NCBI GenBank assembly: GCA_009746045.1
Contig: RPFO01000934.1
Span: 1-62,000, forward strand
Length of the DNA stretch: 62,000 bases
Direction of reading: 5' to 3'
From: Mesostigma viride
Lineage: Eukaryota > Streptophyta > Mesostigmatophyceae > Mesostigmatales > Mesostigmataceae
A program made the translations under genes and the position numbers. The notes below the pieces were generated by a model. The model did not search any database, had not been told where the DNA came from, and saw only the letters and a program-made list of their open reading frames with translations. Shown here in pieces: positions 25,359 through 36,933 of the stretch (its first letter is position 1; each line of letters starts with the position of its first letter).

Positions 25359-26470
25359 AATGGCTGACGGCGGTATGGCTGACGGCGGAGTTCAGATCTT
25401 TTGCGTCTGAGCCCCAAATTCGGTCAGAGGCCCTGGCCACACAGGTCCCAAAGCTAGCGGAGCAGACGGCCACCATTGCCTCCCAGCCACCCCGGCAGGA
25501 TGCTGGTGACCTCCCGCTCTCCTACGCGGACCTGCTGCGGACAGCGACCGCCTCCACCACCGACGCCATCGCCACGAAGCTCCAGGAGCTGGAGGACCAC
25601 CGCCAGGCCCAGCAACGGGAGGTCACCGATCGCGCTCGCCGCGAGTGCCGAGTGGTGCTACGTCGCTTCCCCCAGAAGCCAGGTGAGACGTCAACCTCCC
25701 TTGCTGACGAGATCAAGAAACAGCTTCTTACCCTCATGGGCCTGGTAGGTGAGGTAGAACTGCGTGGGTGCCACCGCCTTCCCCACTCACGGGACAAGGC
25801 GGCCACCCCACCAGTCCTGCTCACCTTCATCTCCCCTGAGGATAAGCAGCGGTTCCTCTCTCGTCGCAAGCGGTTGCACGACCTCACCTGGACGCTGGAT
25901 GACGACCTAACCCCCGCTCAGCAACAGCAGCGACGCGACCTGTGGCCGGAATACCTCCGCCATAAGCAGGACCCCCAGAAGCCCAAGGTGTACTGGAGGG
26001 GCGGGGACCTGATGATCAACCACAAGATGTGGACGCCCCCAGCGGGCTAGAATAGCAATAGCCCTAGCTTGTAACCATTGGAGTCACTGTCGCTAAGGCA
26101 GCCATGCCTAGAATGTTTGCCTAGCTGTGCCAACAAACCTAGTCACGTGCCGCCAACGCACGGTACACAACCAGCCATAGCCTTAGCCTAGTTCTAGTAC
26201 AGCCATGCTACGCCCTGGCTATGTTCAGATTACTTGCCCACGCTCCTTGCTATGACATGCTCACATGGGTCTTATTGCACCCACAGTTTGCCGGATCGTT
26301 AGCCTGTCCTTTTAGCTAGCCGCGCCCGATTGCAGCTGTGGCATGCCTTTGGCATGAAGGAGACTGGGGGTCTCTGCCCTTTCTCCTGTAGTGCACACAC
26401 AGGGATTAAAAGCACTTCGGTGCTCCGTGACTCCCCAACGGGAGCACGAGTTTAATTAATTAATTAATTA
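25359..26470 (+). mobile_element. ORF1-only LINE with internal deletion, class II 3' end
   Basis: A duplicated leader start (ATGGCTGACGGCGG twice) runs to CCCCAAATTCGGTCAG at about 25431. It then jumps directly into the middle of ORF1 (AGGCCCTGGCCACACAGGTC). Compared with the next copy, about 0.8 kb is missing, with a shared GA at the junction. The rest of ORF1 (to 26050), the 3' UTR, the class II hairpin and the TTAA tail are almost identical to the copy at 26471-28342. The truncated ORF still reads in frame from 25334 through the old leader. Confidence 0.85.
25425..26050 (+). pseudogene. L1-like ORF1 protein, C-terminal part
   Basis: Starts inside the coiled-coil region (LATQVPKLAEQTATIASQPP). 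Then come the RRM-like segment (RRECRVVLRRFPQKPGETST to VLLTFISPEDKQRFLSRRKR), DDLTPAQQQQRRDLWPEYLR, and the end VYWRGGDLMINHKMWTPPAG. It lacks the N-terminal domain because of the internal deletion. It is open from 25334, so a short chimeric protein could be made. L1 ORF1p function (RNA binding and trimerisation) would be compromised by loss of most of the coiled coil. Confidence 0.75.
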
Positions 26471-28342
26471 AATTCGGTCAGACCACTTGCATTCGATGCG
26501 CCTTTCTAAGACGCACTTGCCAGTATAAACGGTTACGGCTGCCACGCAGTATAGACAAAGTTACGCACGTGACCAGCTATGACGACTCCCAAAGCAAAAC
26601 GAGGGCTGGAAAAGGAGCTGGCACAGCTTCCCAGCGCCCAGCCCAACCCTCTCGCCCTCGCCATTGTTCAGCCGACAGGCTTACCCGCCAAACCCTCGCC
26701 AAGCGCCTCGCCTGAGCCCAAGAAACCCTGCCACGATCGAAAATGGAGCGAGTTCCTCCCCGGCGACCGACGATTCTCCCTCACCGAGTGGCAAGAGTTG
26801 TCGCCGCAGGAATGCATTGAGGTTCTCCAGTTCCTCGAACAGGAGCGGAAGCTCTTCGTGCCCAGGAAGGGGGCGGCTATCGACTACAATGGAGACATGT
26901 CCTGGCTCTATGCTTTGAACGAAGTACAACAACGCCTGATTATCCTGACCAGCCAATTCCAGATCCGCCTCGGCGACATCACCAGAACGCTCCGCACCCA
27001 GCCCCCGCACAGCCGGCAGCGCCATCGGCTTCCTCCCTCGGCAAGGATGACATCCGCGCAGTGCTGGAGGAGCACGTGACCTGGCCGCTGGCCGAGCAGC
27101 TGACATCGCTGAACACCACGCTCAACACGGTCGAGGCCCGGGTCTCCAACGTGGAAACCAAGGTCGTCCACAAGCTACAACCCCAGTTCACGGCGCTACA
27201 CACCACGGCGCAGGCTTCGGAAACGCATGCTGCACTTGTCTCTCGCCTTAACCAGGTGGAGGGCAAGTGTGGCGTGCTCCTGAAGAAGCTTGAGGCCATC
27301 ACCGCCCACACCGAGGCCCTGGCCACACAGGTCCCCAAGATAGCGGAGCAGACGGCCACCATTGCATCCCAGCCACCCCGGCAGGATGCTGGCGACCTCC
27401 CGCCGCTCTCCTACGCGGACCTGCTGCGGTCAGCGACCGCCTCCACCACCGACGCCATCGCCACAAAGCTCCAGGAGCTGGAGGACCACCGCCAGGCCCA
27501 GCAACGGGAGGTCACCGATCGCGCTCGCCGCGAGTGCCGAGTGGTGCTACGTCGCTTCCCCCAGAAGCCAGGTGAGACGTCAACCTCTCTTGCTGACGAG
27601 CTCAAGAACCAGCTTCTTACCCTCATGGGCCTGGTAGGTGAGGTAGAACTGCGTGGGTGCCACCGCCTTCCCCACTCACGGGACAAGGCGGCCCCCCCAC
27701 CAGTCCTACTCACCTTCCCCTCCCCTGAGGATAAGCAGCGGTTCCTCTCTCGTCGCAAGCGGTTGCACGACCTCACCTGGACGCTGGATGACGACCTCAC
27801 CCCCGCTCAGCAACAGCAGCGACGCGACCTGTGGCCGGAATACCTCCGCCATAAGCAGGACCCCCAGAAGCCCAAGGTGTACTGGAGGGGCGGGGACCTG
27901 ATGATCAACCACAAGATGTGGACGCCCCCAGCGGGCTAGAATAGCAATAGCCCTAGCTTGTAACCATTGGCGTCACTGCCGCTAAGGCAGCCATGCCTAG
28001 CTGTGCCAACACACCTAGTCACGTGCCGCCAACGCACGGTACACAACCAGCCATAGCCTTAGCCTAGTCCTAGTACAGCCATGCTACGCCCTGGCTATGT
28101 TCAGATTACTTGCCCACGCTCCTTGCTATGATATGCTCACATGGGTCTTATTGCCGACCCACAGTTTGCCGGATCGTTAGCCTGTCCTTTTCGCTAGCCG
28201 CGCCCGATTGCAGCTGTGGCATGCCTTTGGCATGAAGGAGACTGGGGGTCTCTGCCCTTTCTCCTGTAGTGCACACACAGGGATTAAAAGCACTTCGGTG
28301 CTCCGTGACTCCCCAACGGGAGCACGAGTTTAATTAATTAAT
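26471..28342 (+). mobile_element. ORF1-only LINE, class II 3' end
   Basis: Lies directly after the tail of the preceding copy, beginning at AATTCGGTCAG within its leader, so the two form a head-to-tail pair. Contents are leader, ORF1 (26579-27939), about 400 bp of 3' UTR with the class II hairpin (GTGACTCCCCAACGGGAG) and a TTAA tail. No polymerase ORF is present. Confidence 0.85.
26579..27939 (+). pseudogene. L1-like ORF1 protein, one frameshift
   Basis: Begins MTTPKAKRGLEKELAQL. The N-terminal domain contains WQELSPQECIEVLQFLEQER. A frame change occurs near the C-run at about 27003, after which DDIRAVLEEHVTWPLAEQL continues in a second frame to the stop at 27939. A heptad-like coiled coil (LNTTLNTVEARVSNVETKVV and following) precedes the RRM-like domain (VVLRRFPQKPGETST to SRRKRLHDLTW) and the DDLTPAQQQQRRDLWPEYLR tail domain. 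The length, about 450 codons, is typical of L1 ORF1p with an added N-terminal region. The single frameshift is in a homopolymer and may be an assembly error. Confidence 0.78.
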
Positions 28343-28514
28343 ACTATAACGGCAGGCTCGAGCTACCATGGTCCGGATTCTCCCGATTTCTGGCCTGCGC
28401 TGGTTGTCTCTTTGATAACATACTATTCTGAACTACTTTGAAATCAGAATGCTAAAATCCTATGCGACCCAACAAGGCGTGAACGGGTCGAATACTTAAG
28501 CCAACCCAACTTAA

Positions 28515-30410
28515 GGGGACATGACACATTGAAAGTGCACTTTTCTGGAAAACAGACCTGTGCATGGGATAAAAATCCGGTTATGCTTCCAAACCATAAA
28601 TATGTGAAAAAAAAAAATTTCCAGCCACTTGGGGGTGGTACTACCCCCAGCATGACCCAGTTATGAGCTAAAAATAGAAAAAGACGCTATTTTTGGCCGA
28701 TTTTTCCTAGGAGACTGGGCAACCAAAAAGTGACCAAACCACATATTTTCCTAAAATCCCCACCCTTGCAAATAAATCTGGCTACTCAGGACCACAAAAT
28801 AAGCACGTTTAGACTATTTATAGGGTTTAGCCCAAAACACGTATTTTTTTGGTCCTAAAAAAATAAATCAAATAGTAGACACATGCAAAAATTCCAGTGA
28901 TGATATTTATACTAGGCCTAGGGTGGGAATTTCACTCTCACAAAGTTTGAGCTCATTCTGAGCACGTTTACTCATGTTATTAGTGTAAACATGCAAAAAA
29001 AAAATGACAGAAAATCCGGGTTATGAGCACAAACAACACCCCTTTTACACCCTAGCCAACCACTAACTGGGGCAAACCAGGTGCAATTAATTAATAAAAT
29101 GTATCATAAAGCTTGCCACCAAATTACAGGTCATTCTGACCTAGTTTGCCCATAGTACATCATGTTATAGCTGCCACCCTGCATGCTTGGTACACTGTGG
29201 CATGAGGGACACCATAAGCACATTCCTAAGCTTGCCCCCTGCAAATTGGGCAGAAGCACGTAAAGAAAATGCTAGATGCTTGAAGAAGACATCCACCGAC
29301 AAAATCATTACGCACGCAGGCATGACCACTTGCGGGAATCACCTCATAGCTAACACCCAGTCATGATGCTAAAGGATAAAAGGGCCATCCTCTTAATAAG
29401 CACCTGATCCTTATCATCTAGGAAGCCCCAGCCATGTGTAATGAAAGCAAAACATATTGTAAGGAGATAACTATATAACACATGCTCACCTTCCCTACAA
29501 CTTCACACCTTGTTTTCCAGCAGGCTGAAGGGCCAAGACAAGCGTTTATGAGCTCGCCAGCTCCTTGCAACGTTGATGCCGCTCCCAGGCAGCTAGGGTC
29601 CTTGACTACGCAATATACAATGTCTACCATATGAAAAACTCCATAAAAGAAAGTGAAGCAGAGCCGCAAAACTGCCCGATCAACTCTTGCTAGCTTTAAG
29701 AAGCATGGCATACGCAGGATAAGGCAAAACATTGAAACCTGCGAAAACAGATAGCGCAACTGCAACAAGTGGCGAACAAAATAATAGCAAGAACACCCGG
29801 AATCGGCGCCAAAGCTTCATGCCAGGAACATTTAGAGCGCAAACCGACAGGGCGGTGACATGCGGCAAATGAACGTACCACGGACGGCTTTTTTTCCTAC
29901 CCAGGCGCGCGAGACAGCCAGCCATCCATGGATGGCTTGACCGCGGATCGCGCAGGCCTGAACGATATCATTTCAGAAATGACGGGAAATGGCCGCAGAT
30001 CGAAGCCGCTTAGGGTGTTTTCACGGTTTCCATTACTAAACGCTTCTTCCTGCATCAATATAATCCACAAATCTTAAATTCTACAGTCGCAGGCACGCAT
30101 TCTAAATTAATATGTGCGGCCAGATTTTCGGATTAGACCCCCGTGCAAATCTGGATTAAGAAAGGCACCGACTTTTCAAATTGTGCATATCTGGCTATGA
30201 AACATCATACTAGAACATCGTTTAAAACCACCGGCGTACATTTTTCGCTTGTCGCCTGGCCGATAAGGCAAATTTTTACGGAACACACGTCGCCATGGCC
30301 ACCTCCGCACGAGGTGTGCGCATTGTGCACCACAATTTCACGGTCCGGGGGTACCGACGGTACCGGCGCGAATTTTTTGGCGCCAAAAAATTCCGATGTG
30401 TCATGTCCCC
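28515..30410. mobile_element. TTAA-flanked inverted-repeat DNA transposon, non-autonomous
   Basis: A perfect 15-bp terminal inverted repeat, GGGGACATGACACAT, lies at 28515-28529, and its complement at 30396-30410. Both ends are flanked by TTAA (28511-28514 and 30411-30414). TTAA duplication with short inverted repeats is the hallmark of the piggyBac superfamily. The 1.9 kb interior has no recognisable transposase, so it would depend on one supplied in trans. A 22-bp perfect palindrome (AATTTTTTGGC and its complement) sits just inside the right end at 30371-30392. Superfamily is inferred from TSD and TIR only. Confidence 0.8.
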
Positions 30411-30414
30411 TTAA

Positions 30415-32715
30415 GGCGTGAATGACTATGATTGAAAAATACCCATTTACCCGGAAGGCGTGAATGACTACATTTTGACGCATCTTCTGATCAGACACTC
30501 CGCAAAGGTGAAAACCTTTGCGTTCAGTGCCGGGCCGCGGAAAACGCGGAAAACGCGATCTGCAAATGAATCCGACCGGAATCGAACTGGGGACCTCTCG
30601 CACCAATTTTGCTGACTATAGGACGGACGTCTCCGGTTACCATGGCATCGCCAACTTACACCTACAGTCATCCGCAAAAGTTCTCCTGTCCGGGGAGTGA
30701 TGCAAGCCTTTCGGATTTGGTACTAGATAAATCACTCGAGATCTGTGTGTAGGAGTACTACACACGTGTCTGCACGCGAGACTTCTGTCCATGACGTGAC
30801 GCATCTGTCCATGGATCTGTCGGATTTGTTTGTGATGGCATCATGGGCTGGATTCAGTGGTCTGGCCCTCGGCCGTTTCAAATCTGTGGGTGGTTTCGAA
30901 TCTCTGCTGCCGTGGTGCGTCGTGGGCAACAACAACTGTCGGACAACCGGCGCGGGAATAAACTCAACTCAACCCGACTCGACTAAAGCGACTTGCCGCA
31001 ACTTCGCACTGATCGATGGTCTAGAAAAACTCTTTCCTGCTGCGAGCTCCGATTGACAACTATTTCTCATCTGTGTGAAACGAATTCCAAGAGAAATGCC
31101 ATATCGTGAGCGGATATTTATAATACTTATTTGCCGACAACGACAAGTCGACAATTGAGGGCTCGTGCTGGCATTTCTTTTTTGTCCGCAAAGAACAGCA
31201 GGTGCGATGCCTTGCAGTCGCGAGCAAACAAAATCCCCAAGAGTCTCGACTCATCCGACAGGAGATGCCTCAACAAGAAATGGTCGGCTTGCTGCGCTTC
31301 TCAATGCGCCTCTGCATGGAGTAACGTAAACGTGATTGGCGACTGCACGTCGACAAGTGCCTGCACTACAGCGCCTGCAGCTTACAACCAATAATGTGGA
31401 GCTGCAGCATATCCGGGCATGGTAGCTTTCCGCGGCTTGAGGAGGCGCTGTTGCTGTCGTAAGTTAAAGGCGAAATATATAGGAGTATATATTACAAGAT
31501 GTAGCGATTAAGTGAGTGCGTACATAACATACATATATATATTTATGGACTCCGGCGACCGTAATTGGCTGCGCGGGATCATGATGCAAGCACGTACCAC
31601 GCGCGCATGCACTTTCGAACTTCGGTCGGTTGCCACCTGCGATACTGTTGTTGCCTGCTGAGATAATGTGACTTAGCAGTGTCACACACGCGACTATAGC
31701 TAGCTAGGCACGTGACGCAACTTCCGAGCGGTTATGAATTTGTCTTTTTTTTCCTTCTTTTTTTCCCGACATGCAGGTACGCAGAGCCTGGAATGGCCCC
31801 AGTTAACATACGTGGCCGCGAGCTCGGTGCATACTTATTGCAGCTGGTCAGCGATCGGTTCACTCGCACGAATTTTCCGAAATTCACGGTAAGGCCATGC
31901 ATTTGCATTTGGAAGAGAGATTCTGTTTAACGGAAAGCATGCGCATCAAATAGTGGTAGCATAACGGGAAGGTTGCCCCGGCCCCATAGTACTGGAGGTA
32001 CTACTATTTGCTGAATTAGAAATCCAAAAACAGTTTATGAGATGCTGATGGATTATCTTGACATGCAATATTAATGCCCGTCCCAAGGGCTAGAAGGCAT
32101 GGTATGGTTTTGTCGTGCTATGGTGTTCACCTTGTTGAGGTCTCTTAATCAACAAAAGAAGTGGTGAAATATCAAATCATGGGTGCGGTATTTATAGTCT
32201 AACTGTACTAAGATGCACATAGTCTAACTGTACTAAGATAGCATGCCAGAACAGCAGCTAGTAGCCCTGGCAGCTTGGTACTTCGCCGACGGTAATTAAT
32301 GTATTATCTACTTGATTGGGTTTATGAGCTTCTGGGCCTGTGTATTGCTATTATTGATGTTGGTTTATGGCCATGATGAACTGTACAGGTCCATTTAACT
32401 ACTCATAAAGCTTAGCGCTCAACTCAATAAAGCATAACGTACAGGCATAAATCATAGAATCTAACCCTGTACAGGCGTAGCTTGAGGGACACTGAGCACT
32501 TTCAAATATGGGGGTATGTGCATCTCTTGATCCGGCCCTCTGTGGCCTTACTATAATCATTCGCACATCCCCCCTGCATTATGCCAGGAATCGTTTATCG
32601 TGCTAGTCGGCTAGACAGCAGTGAAAGTTGTATCGAAAAAGATGTCTTTTTTTTGTACCGCATATAGCACTCCCAACATCACCCTCAAACTTCCTCGATC
32701 ATAATTTTTGACAGC
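30415..32715. other. No gene recognised; possible 5' region of the GARP gene
   Basis: Short unrelated open frames only. GGCGTGAATGACTA occurs twice (about 30414 and 30463), and ATACCCATTTACCCGGAA near 30448 recurs near 25009, marking a dispersed repeat. A possible upstream exon or promoter of the GARP gene could lie here, but I cannot identify one. Confidence 0.4.
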
Positions 32716-35700
32716 ATGTGTGCCCAAACGCCCTCATATAATATGCAGCATGTCCGGCCCCATGCCCTCATTCATGACCACATTCATGTGCGCGTCCCAA
32801 CACCAATCTTTATTGTGACAACATCGGCCCAACAGTTGCAGATTCCCAGCCGGTCCCACTGTCACCCCCCGCACCTGCGCACCACCGCGCAACCCCTTTC
32901 ACATTGCACGTCTGCCCCCTGCACCCAGCTGGATGACACTGGCCAGCTCCTGATGACCGTCGAGGAGGGGCAGTGTCACCCCAGTGATGGTCATGGGCAC
33001 AGTCAGCCCAGCAGCTGGGCTTTGGGGTCAGGGAGTGACACCACCGTGGGCGGCACCGAGGGCAACAGTACCAGCTACTGCAGCAGCTATGATGCGACCA
33101 CGGCGATGGCGAACAATACTAGTGAAAACATTGACAGTAATAATCACAGCAACGATGACGATAATGATAATGATAATAATAATGATAACAGTCATGATAT
33201 TGATAATGATGACAATGCTGCGAGTGCAGCCGAGAAGGGATGCCTCCGTGGCGAGTCGTGTGCTGGCTCAACGGAGAAGAGGAATCGCGTGGTGTGGACG
33301 CGGGAGCTGCACGCGTGCTTCCTGGATGCCATCAAGCGCGTGGGCATAGACCGTGAGTGCTCGGCGGCTACTTGCATTTATAGTATACCTACCTGCTGTA
33401 TACTACACTTTTAGGGTCTTCCCCCCCAACCCCCACCCCACCACCCTCCCTCTGTTGTTGCTGCACTCCTATCTGCATGCGTCCTGGATTCCCCCATCGC
33501 CGTAGGCGTTGCCGAACCCTAGCTGCGCACTTGTACTGAGTAGTTGGGGGGCACATGTAGTGTGGCCTCCCCCTTCCCCGGCTGCCCTGTAAAGGGGTTT
33601 AAAAATACTGGATCCATACTTTTCTAGGCCGCGAATGCATGGCTGTGGGTCTGCCATTGACGTGCCATGACAGTCTCTAATGGCCTGTGGTTAATCCCTA
33701 ATTGCTCAGTGGCTCATGCAGCCTGGCTGGTGACCGATAATACATGATAGGTAACATTCTTAGATTAAACATAACAGAGGATGCAGGATGCCTGGTTTTC
33801 CCTAGGCCACAGCTCTCTATCTGCCCAGTCTATACATGTGTGCCCCTTTCATGCAGGTAATGTATGCATCATTCATGCAGGTTGAGGCTGGGATCAGCGC
33901 ACAGAAAGAAGAAGGGGCCGTGGTCACTGTATTCGGAGCTGATACCAGGACACTGTCAGATTATTGTTTTCAGCAGATCCTTGCTGGGGTTGTCATGGTG
34001 TGGGGTATTTTGCAGGAGTACTCTCTGCTGGCTCTGAAAATTTGGAAAAAAAAATAATGGTTCAGTAAGCCCCGCACGTTAACTCAAGGAATGGCCTCTT
34101 AATTTGCAAAACTCTCTCCCTGACATGCTTCCCAGTACCATAGTCGTACTACTCCAGTAAGTAATGCTGCATCATTCGATAGCAGGACGAGTCGTTTTCA
34201 GTGCATGCCAGGCACGCTTAGCGGAATGAAACAACACGTAGTTCTACCTATCTGGGCTCCATGATGTTCCTTGGCTCGCACCTACATCCCTGACTAGTCT
34301 GCTAAGACCTCCCTGGATACCATTTATGCATGTGCAATCGGGATCGCAGTTGTCGTGCCCAAGACGATACTTCACGCGATGGGGTCACCGCCAGGCGTCA
34401 GCAGGGAGAGCATCGCCAGCCACCTGCAGGTGAGGCTGCCAGGGATGCGCGCGGGTGTCAGTGCAAGCCACCCATAGCTTAAGCAGCACCACGACCGCCA
34501 CCACCATGCACCACCGTGCGGGGGGCGCCACCACCACCGCCGCCGCCGCCGCCACCACCACCACCACCGCCGCCGCCACCACCACCACCACCACCGCTGC
34601 CGCCGCCCATGCCGCCGCCGCCACCACCACAGCAGCAGCAGCAGCAGCAGCCCCATCATCATAACCACCGTCATAAGATTTCCTGATGTGGACATCCCCG
34701 ATAGTGACGCTGCCGCCAATTTGAATGGTGACATACTGGCCATCTTGGCCACCACCAAGCTTATCCCTGTCAAGCGCACTGTCGTTATCTACGACACCCT
34801 AGTATGCTGTATGAGCCATTGTCTCGTCCCGACCCATCTTCTTATCCTTACTAGAGCCCCGCAGCCAGTTCAACCACTCGCACTGCTGACCTGCTGCCAT
34901 GCTTGTGCTTTTTGGTGCTGCTGCTGTTTGATCTTATCTCCATCGTCTTATCCCGTTCATCGCATCGAATTCGTCTTTTCTTGGTGTTATCTCGTTTGTC
35001 TCATCTGATACATCTTTGCTTGGTCTAATCCTAAATTTGTCTTGTCTTCACTTGTCACATGTTGGCGTGTTCCTTTCTTTATTACAAATCACTTGTTTGT
35101 CTTGTTTTCCTTTGTCGCACGTTGGTTTGTTATCAATCGCCGTCGCCCGCAGAAATTCCGCATCTGGCACCGGAAGGTCAAGGCGCAAGGCGTGCTGGAC
35201 GAGGACCTATCTGTGGACGACTTCCTTAGCCAGCGTGGTTACGAGGCACCACACTCGGGCACCGGTTCCATGTCCCGCAGGAAGAGACAAGCCATCATGG
35301 CTAGCATGAGCAGTAGTGGCAGCAGCCTCGAGGCTGGTCTAAGCAGCAGCAGCAGCAACAACAACAACAACAACAACAGCCTGAACTTGACCTCGGGGGT
35401 GGCCACGAGTGGCAACACCGACAGCCTGCCCTCGGGGGCGGCAGCAACCGCCATGACATTTACCAAAAACAATGACCAACTATTGGCCAAGGGAAGTAAG
35501 AAGAAATATCAAACAACGGCTGACAAGGGAACCAAGAAGACCGACCCATTAAACTCCACGGCTGTTGTGATCAAGAGCGATGCCATGCGACAGCATCTGC
35601 ATGGCCGAGGCTCTAATGTGGAGACGCCAGAGCCAGCAGAAACAGCAGCTGCGGGGGCGCCGCTGGTCCAGTCCTCCTCCACTACTTCCACCGCCTCGGC

Positions 35701-36933
35701 AGCCTCGGTCGTCCCCATGTCCACCTCCGGTGCCTCGCCCACTGCCATCGTAATGGTTGCATCCGCCACCACCTCACCCTCTGCCATCACCCATGAGGCA
35801 ACCGGTGCCAGCAACAAGCTTGCTGGCTCCGCCACCACCATCTCTCGGCCCTCTGCAGGCTCCACCACGTCTGCCTCTGGCACCGCTGTTGCCTCTGCCC
35901 CCTCGGCCATTTCCGAGGACCGGACCCAGACAGGCTTCCCTGGCGGGGTCCCTGCCAGGTCCAAGAGTGGCCAGCCCACCAAGCGCCTGGCGCCATCGTC
36001 CGGAGGCATGACGCGGGCTATCGTGGGCCGTGCCCCGAAAGTGGCCAAGGTATGGGCAGACCAGCTAACGACCAAGATATCGGCAAACCAATCAGCAATT
36101 GGTCCAATCAGCAGCGATGACTCAGCAGTGCAGCAGCAGCAGCAGGAGGGAGGGTGTGTCCATGATGCCGGGTTAATGAGTGGCTTTTCTTGTAATCCTG
36201 CTTGCCTTGAAGGCAGCGGCATGCCGTGGCAGGTTGTGCCCGACATGGACATCCCTCTCCTGCTGCCCAGGGTGTCCTTGGTGGAGATTCCTAGTGCATC
36301 CCCATGCCCAGTGGCCGCGAATCCCCACATGGTGGGGCTAGGGGTGGATGATGCAGTCGCCGGTGCCACAGGCGGCAACAGAAGTGATGACGGGACGATG
36401 GCAAGGCCTGGGATGGGGGGGGGGGGGCGGGGGGGATGACAGCGGGGAGACTGATGGCCTTGCCTCCCCTGGCCCTGCCCGGCACACCAAGTTTGGTTCC
36501 CGATGAGGCCGGCCTGCTCGACGCGGCGCTTGTGCTGACTCCGACAGCACTCGTCGGCCCCGCACTTGAATGCGAGGAGCCTACCGCTGCGCAGGGTGGC
36601 CTTTATGCTGGCATCGTCAGCGAGGCGGCCGAAGATGACGACATGGCCATCTACGACTTGCACAGTATGTTTGTGATGGTCGAGGGGGAGGACGATGGGG
36701 GCCTTGTGGGTGAGGGGGTCACGGGGCACTTGCAAGAGCAGGTCGCACATTACCCGTTTGTCGACGTCAAGGTGGGCACTTGGGGGGGCATTGAGGGGGG
36801 GGCTTGGACCACCTGGTCTGGGAGGAGGCGTCACCCAAGAAGCTGCCAAGTGTCCCTGGCTGGGACGCGCAGGGACCGGTGGGTGTGGTCGCGCCCGCGG
36901 CGTGGGATGATTCTGCCACGCAGTGAATACTGA
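32716..36933 (+). CDS. GARP-family (plant Myb-like) transcription factor, 3 exons
   Basis: Exon 1 (32716-33352) ends in NRVVWTRELHACFLDAIKRV. Exon 2 (34350-34429) encodes VVPKTILHAMGSPPGVSRES and IASHLQ. Exon 3 starts at 35153 with KFRIWHRKV. Splice sites are GTGAGT/GCAG and GTGAGG/GCAG, and phases agree (one base C carried over, then phase 0). Joined, the exons give a complete GARP DNA-binding domain with the family signatures W-T-x-E-L-H, VPKTIL and ASHLQK, closest in layout to LUX/PCL and type-B ARR proteins. Such proteins bind DNA in the nucleus, in clock, cytokinin or nutrient pathways. The N-terminal region is H/P/T-rich, then N/D-rich. The C-terminal region has N, Q, S/T/A low complexity. 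Exon 3 is open to 36439. A G-run at about 36415-36430 then changes frame, and a coding-like acidic stretch (IVSEAAEDDDMAIYDLHSMF) continues to 36933, so the true end is probably there. The start at 32716 is the first in-frame Met; an upstream exon is possible. Confidence 0.85.
34490..34655. repeat. CCACCG/CCG/CAG low-complexity tract inside intron 2
   Basis: Mixed CAC, GCC and CAG triplets, open in several frames. It lies between the GTGAGG donor at 34430 and the GCAG acceptor at 35152, so I treat it as intronic. Confidence 0.7.

Noticed and set aside
30555-30625. tRNA-like segment on the minus strand (AGTTCGATTCC, like a B box)
   Set aside because: The putative acceptor-to-acceptor length is only about 57 nt, the T stem has mismatches and no anticodon arm can be drawn. 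At most a tRNA-derived relic.
34455-34664. Ala/Thr-rich frame 34455-34664
   Set aside because: Lies wholly between the donor at 34430 and the acceptor at 35152 of the GARP gene; trinucleotide repeats only.
35509-36849. 446-codon minus-strand frame opposite GARP exon 3
   Set aside because: Shadow of a stop-poor GC-rich exon; no domain, and the + strand frame continues a verified spliced domain.
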